Shown: piece after piece, positions 8,905 through 18,242 of the stretch
Layout: each line of letters opens with the position of its first letter
Position numbering within the stretch: the first letter of the stretch is position 1
Assembly (NCBI RefSeq): GCF_011250645.1
Contig: NZ_JAANNO010000004.1
Location: forward strand, 62,001-126,000
Length of the DNA: 64,000 nucleotides
Direction: 5' to 3'
From: Motilibacter aurantiacus
GTDB taxonomy: Bacteria > Actinomycetota > Actinomycetes > Motilibacterales > Motilibacteraceae
Translations under genes and position numbers: made by a program
The notes under the pieces: model-generated
What the model saw: only the letters and a program-made list of their open reading frames with translations
Database searches by the model: none
Told to the model about the DNA's origin: nothing

Positions 8905-8946
8905 CTCTCAGCGCCGACACTTCTTCCTGACCCCGGAGGCACCCGC

Positions 8947-10242
8947 ATGCCCTTCTCCACGACGCGCTCGACGGGCGCCCGCCTGCGCCGCACGGCCCGC
9001 ATCGCCGCCGTCGCCACCGCGAGCGCAGCGCTCGCCGTGACCGGCCTGTCCGCCTCGTCGGCGTCCGCCGCCGACGGCCCGGTCAAGAGCGGCAGCTTCC
9101 CGGTCGCGCTCGGCGTCTACGAGGTCGTCACCAACCCCTACACGGGCAAGTCCTACGTCGCGAGCGGCGGCACGCGCACCAACACCGCCACCGCGCGGAT
9201 CCAGGAGGTGGACACGAAGACAGGGCAGGTCACCGGCTTCATCGAGTCCTCCGACACCGCGCCGTACGCGCTCGCCATCAACCCGGTGACGAACACGCTG
9301 TACACCGGCAACACCCGCAAGAACTCGGTCTCCGTCTACGACCTCGACACGAACACCGAGGTCACGACCATCGAGCTCGGCGTCCAGAACCGCCAGCTCG
9401 AGGTCGACACGGTGAACAACAAGGTCTACGTGACCGAGATCAACAACCAGCGCGTCGCGGTCATCGACGGCGCGACCAACACCCTCGAGGGGACCTTCGG
9501 CGTCGGCCCCGGGGCCAACGCGATGGACGTCGAGTACGACCCCGCGACCAAGAACTTCTACGTCGTGCACCTGGCCGGCGACGTCACCGTGATCGACGGC
9601 AGGACGAAGAAGATCAAGAAGGTCATCGCGCTCCCCTCGACCTCGCAGAACATCAGCGTCGACCCGAAGACCGGGCTCGGCTTCGTGACCGGCTACAGCA
9701 CGGGGTCGGTCTCCGTCATCGACACCAAGAAGCTGTCGCTGGTCAAGACCGTCGACGCGGGCAACAACAACGGCGGCCTCGGCATCGACCTCGACGAGGG
9801 CAACCACACGGCGTACTTCACCAACCAGGGTGACGGCACGCTGTGGGCGATCGACACCGCCACCGGCGACCTCAAGTGGTCGCTCCCGGTCGGCCCCCGA
9901 GCCAACACCCCGGCCGTCGACACGCTCTACGACCAGGTCTTCGTGACCAACAAGGGCGACGACACGGTCGCGATCGTGAAGCCGGCGGCCAGCGCGGCGG
10001 ACGACCGGTCGACGGCCGCCCGGGTGCTCGCCGCGCTGAGGCCGTACGCGAAGGCCGACACCGACCTGCACAAGGCGCTCAAGGACCTCGAGCGCGCGCT
10101 CTCCCGTGGCAACTGGACGACCGCGGGCGACCTCGTCGCCTCGCGGGAGGGTGTGCGCTACCTCGCGCGCGCGGTGTCCGAGCTGCGCGCCGCCGACGCT
10201 CCCGCGCCGGCCGCGATCCTCGAGGAGATCGCGGGGCTGTGA
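8947..10242 (+). CDS. Secreted YVTN/YncE-family beta-propeller protein
   Basis: 431 residues from the ATG at 8947, preceded by GGAGG at 8935-8939; an upstream in-frame start at 8890 lies inside the iron box. A Tat/Sec-like signal ([20 protein letters not shown]) ends in ASA, with cleavage predicted after residue 41. The body is a run of about seven 40-45-residue blades with YVTN-like strands ([56 protein letters not shown]). A helical tail of about 85 residues (from [20 protein letters not shown]) is not part of the propeller. E. coli YncE is known to be iron-regulated, but its function is unsettled. Here the gene leads the biosynthetic operon and overlaps dhbA by GTGA. An extracellular binding or scaffold role in siderophore use is inference. 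Confidence 0.88.
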   Translation: MPFSTTRSTGARLRRTARIAAVATASAALAVTGLSASSASAADGPVKSGSFPVALGVYEVVTNPYTGKSYVASGGTRTNTATARIQEVDTKTGQVTGFIESSDTAPYALAINPVTNTLYTGNTRKNSVSVYDLDTNTEVTTIELGVQNRQLEVDTVNNKVYVTEINNQRVAVIDGATNTLEGTFGVGPGANAMDVEYDPATKNFYVVHLAGDVTVIDGRTKKIKKVIALPSTSQNISVDPKTGLGFVTGYSTGSVSVIDTKKLSLVKTVDAGNNNGGLGIDLDEGNHTAYFTNQGDGTLWAIDTATGDLKWSLPVGPRANTPAVDTLYDQVFVTNKGDDTVAIVKPAASAADDRSTAARVLAALRPYAKADTDLHKALKDLERALSRGNWTTAGDLVASREGVRYLARAVSELRAADAPAPAAILEEIAGL

Positions 10243-11033
10243 CCGCCCCCGGTCGTCCAGGTATCGACGGGACCGTCGCCCTCGTGACGGGCGCGGGCCG
10301 CGGCATCGGCGCAGCCGTCGCCTCCGCCCTCGCCCGGGACGGTGCCTCCGTCGCCGTGCTGGACGCCGACGCGAGCGCCGCGGAGGACACCTCCGCGGCG
10401 CTCCGCGCCGTCGGCGCCCGCTCCCTGCCCTACGCGGTGGACGTGCGCGACCGCACCGCCGTCGACGGGGCCATGACCGACCTGGAGCGCCGGCTGGGCC
10501 CGCTCGACACCCTGGTCAACGTCGCCGGGGTGCTGCGCCCCGGCCCCGTCGCGGGCCTGTCCGACGAGGACTGGGACCTCACCTTCGCCGTGAACGCCAC
10601 CGGCGTCTTCGCGGCGTCGCGCGCCGCCGCCCGCCGCATGCTCCCCCGCCGTCGCGGGAGCATCGTCACCGTCGGGTCGAACGCCGCTGGCGTCCCCCGG
10701 GTGAACATGGCCGCGTACGCCGCCTCGAAGGCGGCCGCCGCCCAGTTCACCAAGTGCCTGGGGCTCGAGCTGGCCCCGCACGGGATCCGGTGCAACGTCG
10801 TCTCCCCGGGCTCCACGCTCACCGACATGCAGCGCTCGCTCTGGGCCGGCCCGGACGGCGCCGACGCGGTCATCGCGGGCGACCCGGGGACGTACCGCGT
10901 CGGCATCCCGCTGGGCCGGATCGCGGACCCCGCCGACGTCGCCGAGGCGGTCCTGTTCCTCGTCTCCGACGCCGCACGCCACATCACCATGCACGACCTG
11001 TACGTCGACGGCGGCGCGACTCTTCGCGCCTGA
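10239..11033 (+). CDS. dhbA: 2,3-dihydro-2,3-dihydroxybenzoate dehydrogenase (DhbA/EntA)
   Basis: 264-residue short-chain dehydrogenase. It has the NAD-binding GAGRGIGAA turn, a VNVAGVL strand and the catalytic Ser-Tyr-Lys set (VTVGSNAAG, then YAASK). It oxidises 2,3-dihydro-2,3-dihydroxybenzoate to 2,3-dihydroxybenzoate, the last step of the DHB branch. The GTG start overlaps the propeller stop (GTGA at 10239-10242), so the two are translationally coupled. By sequence alone it could be another SDR; the dhbC/E/B neighbours settle the assignment. Confidence 0.92.
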   Translation: MTAPGRPGIDGTVALVTGAGRGIGAAVASALARDGASVAVLDADASAAEDTSAALRAVGARSLPYAVDVRDRTAVDGAMTDLERRLGPLDTLVNVAGVLRPGPVAGLSDEDWDLTFAVNATGVFAASRAAARRMLPRRRGSIVTVGSNAAGVPRVNMAAYAASKAAAAQFTKCLGLELAPHGIRCNVVSPGSTLTDMQRSLWAGPDGADAVIAGDPGTYRVGIPLGRIADPADVAEAVLFLVSDAARHITMHDLYVDGGATLRA

Positions 11034-11053
11034 AAGACTCTTCTGGAGAACAC

Positions 11054-12250
11054 GTGACCGCACAGCTGGAGACACCCGCCATGCCCCTGCCGGCGCAGCA
11101 CGCGCTCGCCGGCTACGTGCCGGGAGCGTCGGCGTTCTTCGCCTCGCCGCGGCACACCCTCCTCGCCGAGGGCGTCGTCGCCCGCCTGCCCGACGGGACG
11201 GCGTCGAGCCGGCTCGGCGACGCCGTCCGGCTGCTGCTCGCCGACGCGGTGCTCGCCGGCGGCCCGGGGATCGTCGTCGGCGCGGTGCCCTTCGCACCGG
11301 GCCGCGGTGCTGCCCTGACCGTCCCCGAGCAGGTCACCTGGGGGGCGCCGCTCGCAGCCCCCGCCCCCGCCCCGGCCCTCCCGCCGCCGGCCGCCGGCGA
11401 GGTGGTGGTGCGCCCGGTCCCCGAGCCCGAGCGCTACGCGGCGGGGGTCGCGGCGGCCCTGGAGCGGATGGCAGCCGGCGACGTGGCGAAGGTCGTGCTG
11501 GCGCGTGCCCTGGACGTGCGCACCGCCCGCCCCGTCGACGTGCACGCGCTGCTCACCCGGCTCGCGGCGCGCGACCCGCACGGCTACGCCTTCGCGGTCG
11601 AGCTGCCCGCCGACGACCTCGGCGGGGCCCGCACCCTGGTGGGGGCCAGCCCGGAGCTGCTCGTGTCCCGCACCGACGGCACGGCCCGTGCGAACCCGCT
11701 CGCCGGCTCGGTCCCGCGCAGCCCGGACCCCGAGGAGGACCTGCGGCGCGGGCAGGAGCTGCTGCGCTCGGCCAAGAACCTGCGCGAGCACGCGGTCGTC
11801 ATCGAGGCCGTCGTCGAGGGCCTGCGCCCGCTGTGCCGTTCGGTGTCGGTGACGGGCCCGTCGCTGGTGCAGACCGCCACCATGTGGCACCTCGGCAGCG
11901 GGATCACCGGGCAGCTCACGAGCCGCGAGACCACGTCCCTCGACCTGGCCCTCGCCCTGCACCCGACCCCGGCCGTCTGCGGCACCCCCGTCGACGCGGC
12001 GCGCGGCCTCATCGCCGAGGTGGAGCCGTTCGACCGCGGGTTCTACTCCGGAGCGGTCGGCTGGTGCGACGCCGACGGCGACGGCGAGTGGGTCGTCACC
12101 ATCCGGTGCGGCGAGGTCAGCGGAAGCCGTGTTCGCCTGTACGCCGGGGCGGGCATCGTGCCCGGCTCCCGGCCGGAGGACGAGCTCGCGGAGACCACCG
12201 CCAAGCTCGGCACGTTCCTGCAGGCGCTCGGCCTGGACGGCGTGGCATGA
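11054..12250 (+). CDS. dhbC: Isochorismate synthase (DhbC/EntC)
   Basis: 398 residues from the GTG at 11054, preceded by GGAGA at 11044. It is a chorismate-binding enzyme with the family core [63 protein letters not shown] and a C-terminal [10 protein letters not shown]. It converts chorismate to isochorismate, the entry step to 2,3-DHB. It lies 20 bp after dhbA and overlaps dhbE by ATGA. Menaquinone MenF is the alternative, rejected by context. Confidence 0.94.
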   Translation: MTAQLETPAMPLPAQHALAGYVPGASAFFASPRHTLLAEGVVARLPDGTASSRLGDAVRLLLADAVLAGGPGIVVGAVPFAPGRGAALTVPEQVTWGAPLAAPAPAPALPPPAAGEVVVRPVPEPERYAAGVAAALERMAAGDVAKVVLARALDVRTARPVDVHALLTRLAARDPHGYAFAVELPADDLGGARTLVGASPELLVSRTDGTARANPLAGSVPRSPDPEEDLRRGQELLRSAKNLREHAVVIEAVVEGLRPLCRSVSVTGPSLVQTATMWHLGSGITGQLTSRETTSLDLALALHPTPAVCGTPVDAARGLIAEVEPFDRGFYSGAVGWCDADGDGEWVVTIRCGEVSGSRVRLYAGAGIVPGSRPEDELAETTAKLGTFLQALGLDGVA

Positions 12251-13875
12251 GCACCGGCCCCGGCCAACTGCCCGGCTACGTCCCCTGGCCGGTGGAGTTC
12301 GCCGAGCGCTACCGGGCTTCCGGCTACTGGACCGGCGAGACGTTCGGCAGCATGCTGCGCGACCTGGCCGCACGGCACGGCGACCGGGTGGCCGTCGTCG
12401 ACGGCGACCGGCGGTGGACGTACGCCGAGCTGGACGAGCGGGCCGACCAGGTCGCGGCCGGCCTGCACCGGCTGGGCATCCGCCCGCGCGACCGCGTCGT
12501 CCTGCAGCTGCCCAACGTGGCCGAGTTCTTCGAGGTCGTCTTCGGGCTGTGGCGCGTCGGCGCGCTGCCGGTGTTCGCGCTGCCGGCCCACCGCAGCAAC
12601 GAGATCACGTACTTCTGCTCGTTCACCGAGGCCGTCGCCTACGTCGTCCCGGGCCGGCACGGCGGATTCGACTACCGCGGCCTCGCCGGCGAGGCGAGGG
12701 CGGCGGCGCCGACTCTGCGGCACGTGATCGTCGTCGGTGACGCCCCCGGCGACTTCACGGCGCTCGAGGACGTGCGCGCCGAGGCGCGCCCGCTGCCGGC
12801 GCCCGCCCCGTCCGACGTCGCCTTCCTGCAGCTGTCCGGCGGCAGCACGGGTGTGCCGAAGCTCATCCCGCGCACGCACGACGACTACCTCTACAGCGTC
12901 CGGGCCAGCGCCGAGATCTGCGCGCTGGACGAGTCGAGCGTCTACCTCGCGGCCCTTCCGGTGGCGCACAACTTCCCGCTGAGCTCCCCCGGCGCCCTCG
13001 GCACGCTGTACGCCGGGGGCACGGTCGTCCTCGCGCCCGACCCGAGCCCGGCGACCGCGCTCGGGCTGATCGAGCGCGAGCGGGTCACCATCACCGCCGT
13101 CGTGCCGCCGCTGGCGCTGGTCTGGCTCGACTCCGCGCCGGCACTGGGGCACGACCTGTCGAGCCTGCGGGTGCTGCAGGTGGGCGGCTCGAAGCTCAGC
13201 GAGGAGGTGGCCCGCCGGGTCACCCCGACCCTGGGGTGCGGGCTGCAGCAGGTCTTCGGCATGGCCGAGGGGCTGGTCAACTACACGCGGCTCGACGACC
13301 CGGACACGATCGTGCTCACCACCCAGGGCCGGCCCATCTCCCCCGACGACGAGATCAGGGTGGTCGACGACGCGGGCGAGGACGTGCCGCCCGGCGAGGT
13401 GGGGCATCTGCTGACGCGGGGGCCGTACACGATCCGCGGCTACTACCGGGCGGAGGAGCACAACCGCACGGCCTTCACCGTCGACGGCTTCTACCGCACC
13501 GGCGACCTCGTCCGGGTCACTCCCGAGGGCTACCTCGTGGTCACCGGTCGGGACAAGGACCAGATCAACCGCGGCGGGGAGAAGATCGCCGCCGAAGAGA
13601 TCGAGAACCACCTGCTCGCGCACCCCGCGGTGCACGACGCCGCGGTGGTGGCCGTGCCGGACGCCTACCTGGGCGAGCGCAGCTGCGCCGTCGTCGTGCC
13701 CCGCGGCTCCGCGCCGACGGCCCTGGAGCTGAAGAAGTTCCTGCGCGAGCGCGGGCTGGCGGCGTACAAGGTGCCCGACCTCGTGAAGTTCGTCGACGCC
13801 TTCGCCCACACCGGCGTGGGCAAGGTCAGCCGCAAGGAGCTGCGCGAGGCGCTCGCCGCCTCCCTCCGTCGGTGA
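12247..13875 (+). CDS. dhbE: 2,3-dihydroxybenzoate-AMP ligase (DhbE/EntE)
   Basis: 542 residues, stand-alone aryl-acid adenylating enzyme. It has the P-loop [16 protein letters not shown], the aryl-acid pocket strand [12 protein letters not shown] with the Asn characteristic of DHB/salicylate activators, and the highly conserved [19 protein letters not shown]. The hinge/catalytic lysines appear in [14 protein letters not shown] and [12 protein letters not shown]. It forms DHB-AMP and transfers DHB to the phosphopantetheine of the aryl carrier protein. The ATG overlaps the dhbC stop (ATGA at 12247-12250). Confidence 0.95.
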   Translation: MSTGPGQLPGYVPWPVEFAERYRASGYWTGETFGSMLRDLAARHGDRVAVVDGDRRWTYAELDERADQVAAGLHRLGIRPRDRVVLQLPNVAEFFEVVFGLWRVGALPVFALPAHRSNEITYFCSFTEAVAYVVPGRHGGFDYRGLAGEARAAAPTLRHVIVVGDAPGDFTALEDVRAEARPLPAPAPSDVAFLQLSGGSTGVPKLIPRTHDDYLYSVRASAEICALDESSVYLAALPVAHNFPLSSPGALGTLYAGGTVVLAPDPSPATALGLIERERVTITAVVPPLALVWLDSAPALGHDLSSLRVLQVGGSKLSEEVARRVTPTLGCGLQQVFGMAEGLVNYTRLDDPDTIVLTTQGRPISPDDEIRVVDDAGEDVPPGEVGHLLTRGPYTIRGYYRAEEHNRTAFTVDGFYRTGDLVRVTPEGYLVVTGRDKDQINRGGEKIAAEEIENHLLAHPAVHDAAVVAVPDAYLGERSCAVVVPRGSAPTALELKKFLRERGLAAYKVPDLVKFVDAFAHTGVGKVSRKELREALAASLRR

Positions 13876-13878
13876 CTC

Positions 13879-13899
13879 GCGCGCTTCCCACAAGCGCGC
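13879..13899 (+). other. Intercistronic hairpin between dhbE and dhbB
   Basis: GCGCGCTT, a five-base loop CCCAC, then AAGCGCGC form a perfect 8-bp stem in the 67-bp gap after dhbE. There is no T-tract. It could be a partial terminator or an RNA-processing point lowering dhbB expression; its function is not shown by sequence. Confidence 0.4.
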
Positions 13900-13942
13900 T
13901 TCAGCCAATCCTTCTTCTGCCGTCTCCTGAAAGAGGCCTGCC

Positions 13943-14599
13943 ATGGCGCTGCCGCGCATCGCGCCCTACCCGCTCCCCGCGCTCGGCTCTCTCCCCCAGA
14001 ACCGCGTCGACTGGCGCCCCGACCCCCGCCGCGCCGTGCTGCTCGTGCACGACATGCAGCGCTACTTCCTCGCCGCGTTCGAGCCCGGCACGTCCCCGCT
14101 GACCGATGCGGTCTCGCACATCCGCGCCCTCGCCGCCGGGGCGCGCGCGCTCGGCATGCCGGTCGTCTACAGCGCGCAGCCCGGCGGCCAGACGCGCGAG
14201 CAGCGTGGCCTGCAGCAGGACTTCTGGGGCGACGGCATCCCCGGCGACGAGGGCTCGCAGATCGTCGACGCGCTGGCCCCCGAGCCCGGGGACGTGCTGA
14301 TGACCAAGTGGCGCTACAGCGCGTTCCAGCGCACCCGGCTGGCCGAGCTGCTCGCCGAGACCGGGCGTGACCAGCTCGTCATCACCGGGGTGTACGCCCA
14401 CATCGGCTGCCTCGCCACGGCCAACGAGGCGTTCATGCGCGACGTCCAGGCGTTCGTCGTGGCCGACGCGCTGGCCGACTTCTCCGCGGAGCACCACCGC
14501 CACGCCCTCGAGTACGCCGCCCAGCGCTGCGCGGTCGTCCTCCCCGCCGCCCGGGTGCTGGAGGAGCTGACCGCGAGCACCGCGGTGGCCGGGCGCTGA
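13943..14599 (+). CDS. dhbB: Isochorismatase without carrier domain (DhbB/EntB N-terminal part)
   Basis: 218 residues covering only the isochorismatase domain. It contains VLLVHDMQRYFL with the catalytic Asp, the conserved MTKWRYSAFQRT lysine strand and ITGVYAHIGCLATANEAFMRD with the nucleophilic-position Cys. It hydrolyses isochorismate to pyruvate and 2,3-dihydro-2,3-dihydroxybenzoate for DhbA. Most EntB/DhbB proteins run to about 285-310 residues with a fused aryl carrier domain; here the carrier is a separate gene (8460-8732). AAAGAGG precedes the ATG. Confidence 0.94.
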   Translation: MALPRIAPYPLPALGSLPQNRVDWRPDPRRAVLLVHDMQRYFLAAFEPGTSPLTDAVSHIRALAAGARALGMPVVYSAQPGGQTREQRGLQQDFWGDGIPGDEGSQIVDALAPEPGDVLMTKWRYSAFQRTRLAELLAETGRDQLVITGVYAHIGCLATANEAFMRDVQAFVVADALADFSAEHHRHALEYAAQRCAVVLPAARVLEELTASTAVAGR

Positions 14600-14600
14600 G

Positions 14601-15240
14601 CCACAGGCCGCCCGTGGGCTCCGGCCAGGCGGGCGAGAAGGGCGGGAGGCCCGCGTCCGGCGGCGGCAGCTCGGCGGCGGCCCGCTCCGCCGCGGCCGTC
14701 AGGCTTCCCGCCTCCTCGCCTGCGGCCGACGCGGCTCGCGCGACGGCGGTGGGGAGCACGCGGCCGAGGCCCGCGAGCTCACGCTCGGCCCGCAGGGCGA
14801 GGGCCGCCTGCTCGGCGAGGGCCGTGAGCAGTTCCAGGTCGCCCTCGGCCCCGGGGCGGGACTCGTCGCGGTCGAGCACCGTGAGGCCCCCGAGGACGCG
14901 GTCGTCGTCGACGACGGGCACGGCGAGCATCGCGCGCGGCACGTACCCCGTCCCCTCGGCGACGTCCCGCGCGAACCGGGCGTCCGCCCGCAGGTCCCCC
15001 ACGGCCACCGGCTGCCCGGCCATGACCACCCAGCCAGCGATGCCTCTGCCGGAGGGCAGCCGCCTGCCGGTGACCTCGTCCTCGCCGGCCCCGGAAGCGG
15101 TCGTGTAGACCAGCTCGCGCTCGTCTCGCTGAGCAACGCCAGCGAGACGCCCGGGCGCCGACCGGGTGCACCGCCGGGCCCAGCGCGGCCGCGACCCGGC
15201 CCAGCTCGGCGAGCAGCGCGCCCGCGCTCGGCTCGGTCAC
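14601..15240 (-). pseudogene. GAF-domain protein broken by two frameshifts
   Basis: A GAF-like sequence is spread over three frames. The start reads VTEPSAGALLAELGRVAAAL from a GTG at 15240. The next strand, GVSLALLSET, is in a second frame. The rest, RELVYTTASGAGEDEVTGRR then LPSGRGIAGWVV and DRVLGGLTVLDRDES, is in a third. No frame encodes the full domain, and the 3' end runs to the dhbB stop. It follows the FepB-like gene on the same strand. Either it has decayed or two indel errors exist in the assembly. Confidence 0.65.
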
Positions 15241-15292
15241 GCCGCCCCCTCCGGATCCCCGGGGAAGGGCCCGAGGGCGCCTCACGCCCCGC

Positions 15293-16315
15293 TCAGGCCC
15301 CCGACGCCAGCGTCTGCTGCACGGTGTCCAGGATCGTCGTGGCGGCGAGCGGGCCACCGGCGCTCATCCACGCCGAGCCGTCGACGGGCACGATCCGGTG
15401 CGCCGCGTAGGCCTCCAAGTCGGAGAAGCCGGGCGTCTGCCCCGCCTGCACCAGGGCCTTGGCGCTCGCCTCCGCGCCCGTGCCGGTCTGGCTGGCGCCC
15501 CCGCCCGGGCCGGCGCCGCCGCCGCCGAGGGTGCCGAAGAAGACCCAGTCGGCGTCGATGTCCTGCAGGTTCTCCAAGCTGATCGGCACCGAGTGGCCGG
15601 GGCCGTCCATGTCCTGGGAGGCCGGGCGGGTCAGCCCGAGGTCGGCCACGACCTTGCCGGGCAGCAGCTCCTTCATGAGGACCTGGGGCTGGCCGGACCA
15701 GCGCACGATGCTCACGCTCGCCCCGGCGTTCGGGCCGAGCGCGGCCTTCACCTGCTCGACCCGGGTCTCGTAGTCGGCCAGGACCTTCTCTCCCTCCGCG
15801 GCGCGGCCGAGGGCCTCGGCCTCGGCGGCGAAGGCGGCCTTCCAGTCCTGGCCGCCCTCGCTGACGAAGACCGTGGGCGCGATGCCGCGCAGCTTGCCGA
15901 TGACGGACTCGTCGGAGGAGGTCGTTCCGTCGACCAGGATCAGGTCGGGCTGCAGCGCCGCGATCTTCTCCAGGTCCGGGGAGCCGATGCCGGCGACGAC
16001 GGGGATGGCCTTCGCCTGCGCCCCCAGGTAGTTCGGCACGCTGCTCTGACCGCGCCCGTTCGTCGTGCCCACCGGGGTCACCCCGAGGGCCAGCGCCCCG
16101 TCCAGTGTGGGCTCGCTCAGGGCGACGACGCGGGACGGCCGCGCCGGGACCTCCACCCGGGCGCCGGACGCGTCCGTGATCGTGCGGGTGCCCCCCGTGG
16201 GGGTCGACGACCCGGTCGACGCGTTGTCGGCGTCGTTCCCGGACGAGCAGCCGGTGACGGCGAGGGCGGCGAGGGCGGCGCCCAGCAGCAGGCGGGAGAA
16301 GCGCGAGGCCAACAT
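15293..16315 (-). CDS. fepB: FepB-like ferric siderophore-binding lipoprotein
   Basis: 340 residues. The leader ends in a lipobox V-T-G-C at residues 20-23, so the protein should be lipid-anchored outside the membrane. The body is a periplasmic-binding-protein type 2 (BtuF/FepB/FhuD) fold: TRTITDASGARVEVPARPSR, VVALSEPTLDGALALGVTPV, EKIAALQPDLILVDGTTS and a C-terminal YAAHRIVPVDGSAWMSAGG. It should deliver the ferric catecholate to an ABC permease. No FepD/G/C genes are present in the window, so the permease must be elsewhere. An iron box lies 24 bp upstream of the start. Confidence 0.9.
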   Translation of the reverse strand: MLASRFSRLLLGAALAALAVTGCSSGNDADNASTGSSTPTGGTRTITDASGARVEVPARPSRVVALSEPTLDGALALGVTPVGTTNGRGQSSVPNYLGAQAKAIPVVAGIGSPDLEKIAALQPDLILVDGTTSSDESVIGKLRGIAPTVFVSEGGQDWKAAFAAEAEALGRAAEGEKVLADYETRVEQVKAALGPNAGASVSIVRWSGQPQVLMKELLPGKVVADLGLTRPASQDMDGPGHSVPISLENLQDIDADWVFFGTLGGGGAGPGGGASQTGTGAEASAKALVQAGQTPGFSDLEAYAAHRIVPVDGSAWMSAGGPLAATTILDTVQQTLASGA

Positions 16316-16338
16316 GGGGGCACAGCGTAGCCGACAGG

Positions 16339-16357
16339 TTAGGGATGCCTTACCTAT
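16339..16357 (-). promoter_or_regulatory. IdeR/DmdR iron box upstream of the binding-protein gene
   Basis: TTAGGGATGCCTTACCTAT matches the iron-box pattern. It overlaps the TAG stop codon of the upstream esterase gene (16354-16356), so the operator is partly coding. It lets the binding protein be iron-controlled separately from fes. Confidence 0.85.
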
Positions 16358-17622
16358 CCTGACCTACCTGCTGTGCTCAGCAGCGTCGTCAGCCCTTCGG
16401 CGATCCCGCCCCGCCAGCAGGCCTGGTCGTGCCCGCCGGCGAACTCGCGGTAGTCCAGCGCGTACCCCCGCGCGGCGAGCGCGTCGCGCAGGCGGCGCGC
16501 CGGCTCCAGGCTGACCCACTCGTCGGTGCCGTTCTCCAGGAAGAAGCGCACCGGCACCGGCTCGGCGCGCAGCACGTGCCGCGTGACCGCCTCGGGCCCG
16601 GGCAGCGGGTCGTTGGGCCACCACCACGAGCCGGACTGGGCCAGGACCGCGCCGAGGCGCTCCGGGGCGTGCAGCGCCGCGTGCGCCGCGGCCAGCCCCC
16701 CGAGGCTCTGCCCCGCGACCACGGTGAGCGCGGGGTCCGCCGTCGCTGCCAGCTCGGCGGTGGCCCACGGCGCCAGCTCGCGCGCGAGGAACTGCGCGAA
16801 GCCCTCGGAGCAGGACAGGTCCCGGAACCGCTCCTGCCTGCTCCCGGCTTCGGGCAGCACCGCGACGAGCGGCGGGACCAGCCCCTCGGCCACCAGGTTG
16901 TCCAGGGTCGGGACGATCGAGAGCCGCTCGAGCCACATCTCCCCGTCGAGCAGGACCAGCAGCGGGTACGGCCCCCCGCCCGCGCGATGCCCCGCCGGCG
17001 TGTACGCCCACACCGCCCGCGCCGGCCCGTACGCCGCGCTCGCCACCTCGTGCCGCGTCACGCTGCCGCGGCGCACGCCCGGCCGCGCGCGCAGGTACGG
17101 CTGGGCGGGCGCGTCCGGCAGCTCCGCGACCGACCGCGCACCGACCCCCGGCGGCTGAAGCAGGATTCGCCCGTTCAGCGGGTCCGGTACGCCACGCCCC
17201 GCCGCCAGGGCCCGCAGCGCGGCGGCGTCCCCGTCGGGCCCGGGCACGAAGACGTAGCTCCCCCGCCACGTCGCGGGCAGCCGGTACGACAGGTGCCACA
17301 GGTCCGTGCCCGGCACCCGCTCCATGAGGCTCTGCTCGAGCCGGCTGCGGTCGGTGAGCTTGTTGGCCAGCAGCAGGACCCGTCCCGCGTCCCCGCGCCA
17401 GAGGAACGTCACGACGCAGTAGCCGGCGGCGTCGACGGCGCCGATCAACGGCGTGCCCTGCTCGGCGGCCTCCGCCCAGAGCCGCTCGACCGCGTCCGGG
17501 TCGTGTGCGAGCTCGCGGCGCAGGGTGGCGATGCGCGGCCCGGCGCAGACGGGGGCGGGCCAGGGCCGCGGGAGGCGCGGCGGCGTGCTCCCCGCGGGCA
17601 GCCCGACGCTGCGGTCGCTCAT
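16354..17622 (-). CDS. fes: Enterochelin esterase (Fes family)
   Basis: 422 residues from the ATG at 17622, preceded by GGAGGGAGGGG; longer in-frame starts lack homology. An N-terminal beta-sandwich (WRGDAGRVLLLANKLTDRS, LWHLSYRLPATWRGSYVF) is followed by an alpha/beta hydrolase domain. That domain has the nucleophile motif VAGQSLGGLAA, the strand GSWWWPND and the Fes-type histidine motif GGHDQACWRGG. Fes enzymes cut the trilactone of ferric enterobactin in the cytoplasm to release iron; no signal peptide is seen here, in agreement. It lies 38 bp upstream of the FepB-like gene on the same strand. Its presence supports a cyclic DHB-Ser ester product. No iron box is seen directly upstream of fes. 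Confidence 0.92.
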   Translation of the reverse strand: MSDRSVGLPAGSTPPRLPRPWPAPVCAGPRIATLRRELAHDPDAVERLWAEAAEQGTPLIGAVDAAGYCVVTFLWRGDAGRVLLLANKLTDRSRLEQSLMERVPGTDLWHLSYRLPATWRGSYVFVPGPDGDAAALRALAAGRGVPDPLNGRILLQPPGVGARSVAELPDAPAQPYLRARPGVRRGSVTRHEVASAAYGPARAVWAYTPAGHRAGGGPYPLLVLLDGEMWLERLSIVPTLDNLVAEGLVPPLVAVLPEAGSRQERFRDLSCSEGFAQFLARELAPWATAELAATADPALTVVAGQSLGGLAAAHAALHAPERLGAVLAQSGSWWWPNDPLPGPEAVTRHVLRAEPVPVRFFLENGTDEWVSLEPARRLRDALAARGYALDYREFAGGHDQACWRGGIAEGLTTLLSTAGRSG

Positions 17623-17663
17623 GGCCCCTCCCTCCGCCGCGGCGGGGAAGCGTACCCAGCACA

Positions 17664-18221
17664 ATGCGCCCCGTGGCAGACGCGTTGACCTTCTTCCCCG
17701 CGCACGAGCGCACCGACCTGCTCGCCGCACCGGTGGCCGCGGCGGTATCGGCCTGGTCCCCGTCGTTCCCTGTGGAGGACGTGGTCGTCGCCGAGATCGA
17801 CGCAGCGGCCGCGGACACGGCCGAGTTCTGCGCGCGCTACGGGGTCGGCCTCGAGGAGTCGGCCAACTGCGTGGTCGTCAGCGGCAAGCGGGAGGGCGAG
17901 GAGCGCTTCGCCGCCTGCATGGTGCTGGCCACGACCCGGGCCGATGTCAACGGCGTGGCCCGCAAGCGGCTCGGGGTCCGCAAGGCCTCCTTCGCCCCGA
18001 TGGACGCCGCGGTCTCGCTGACCGGCATGGAGTACGGCGGCATCACGCCCGTCGGCCTGCCCGCAGGCTGGGCGATCTATGTGGACGTGGCGGTCGCGTC
18101 GTCGCCCCGCGTCGTCGTCGGAAGCGGGATACGTGGCTCCAAGCTCTGGCTTCCGGGTGCGGCACTCGCTGCCCTGCCCGGGGCCGAGGTGGTCGAGGGC
18201 CTGGGGCGCCCGGTCGCCTGA
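17664..18221 (+). CDS. YbaK/aminoacyl-tRNA deacylase-like protein
   Basis: 185 residues from the ATG at 17664 (a GTG nine bases later is possible). It resembles the YbaK/ProRS-INS editing fold: CVVVSGKREGEERFAACMVL, then RKRLGVRKASFAPMDAAVSL, the GGITPVGLPAGW loop and a C-terminal GSGIRGSKLWLPG. Such proteins deacylate mischarged tRNA. The gene is divergent from fes with only 41 bp between them and no clear ribosome-binding site, so a leaderless message is possible. Exact tRNA specificity is unknown. Confidence 0.82.
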   Translation: MRPVADALTFFPAHERTDLLAAPVAAAVSAWSPSFPVEDVVVAEIDAAAADTAEFCARYGVGLEESANCVVVSGKREGEERFAACMVLATTRADVNGVARKRLGVRKASFAPMDAAVSLTGMEYGGITPVGLPAGWAIYVDVAVASSPRVVVGSGIRGSKLWLPGAALAALPGAEVVEGLGRPVA

Positions 18222-18242
18222 GGGCTCGCGGCCTGCGAACCG

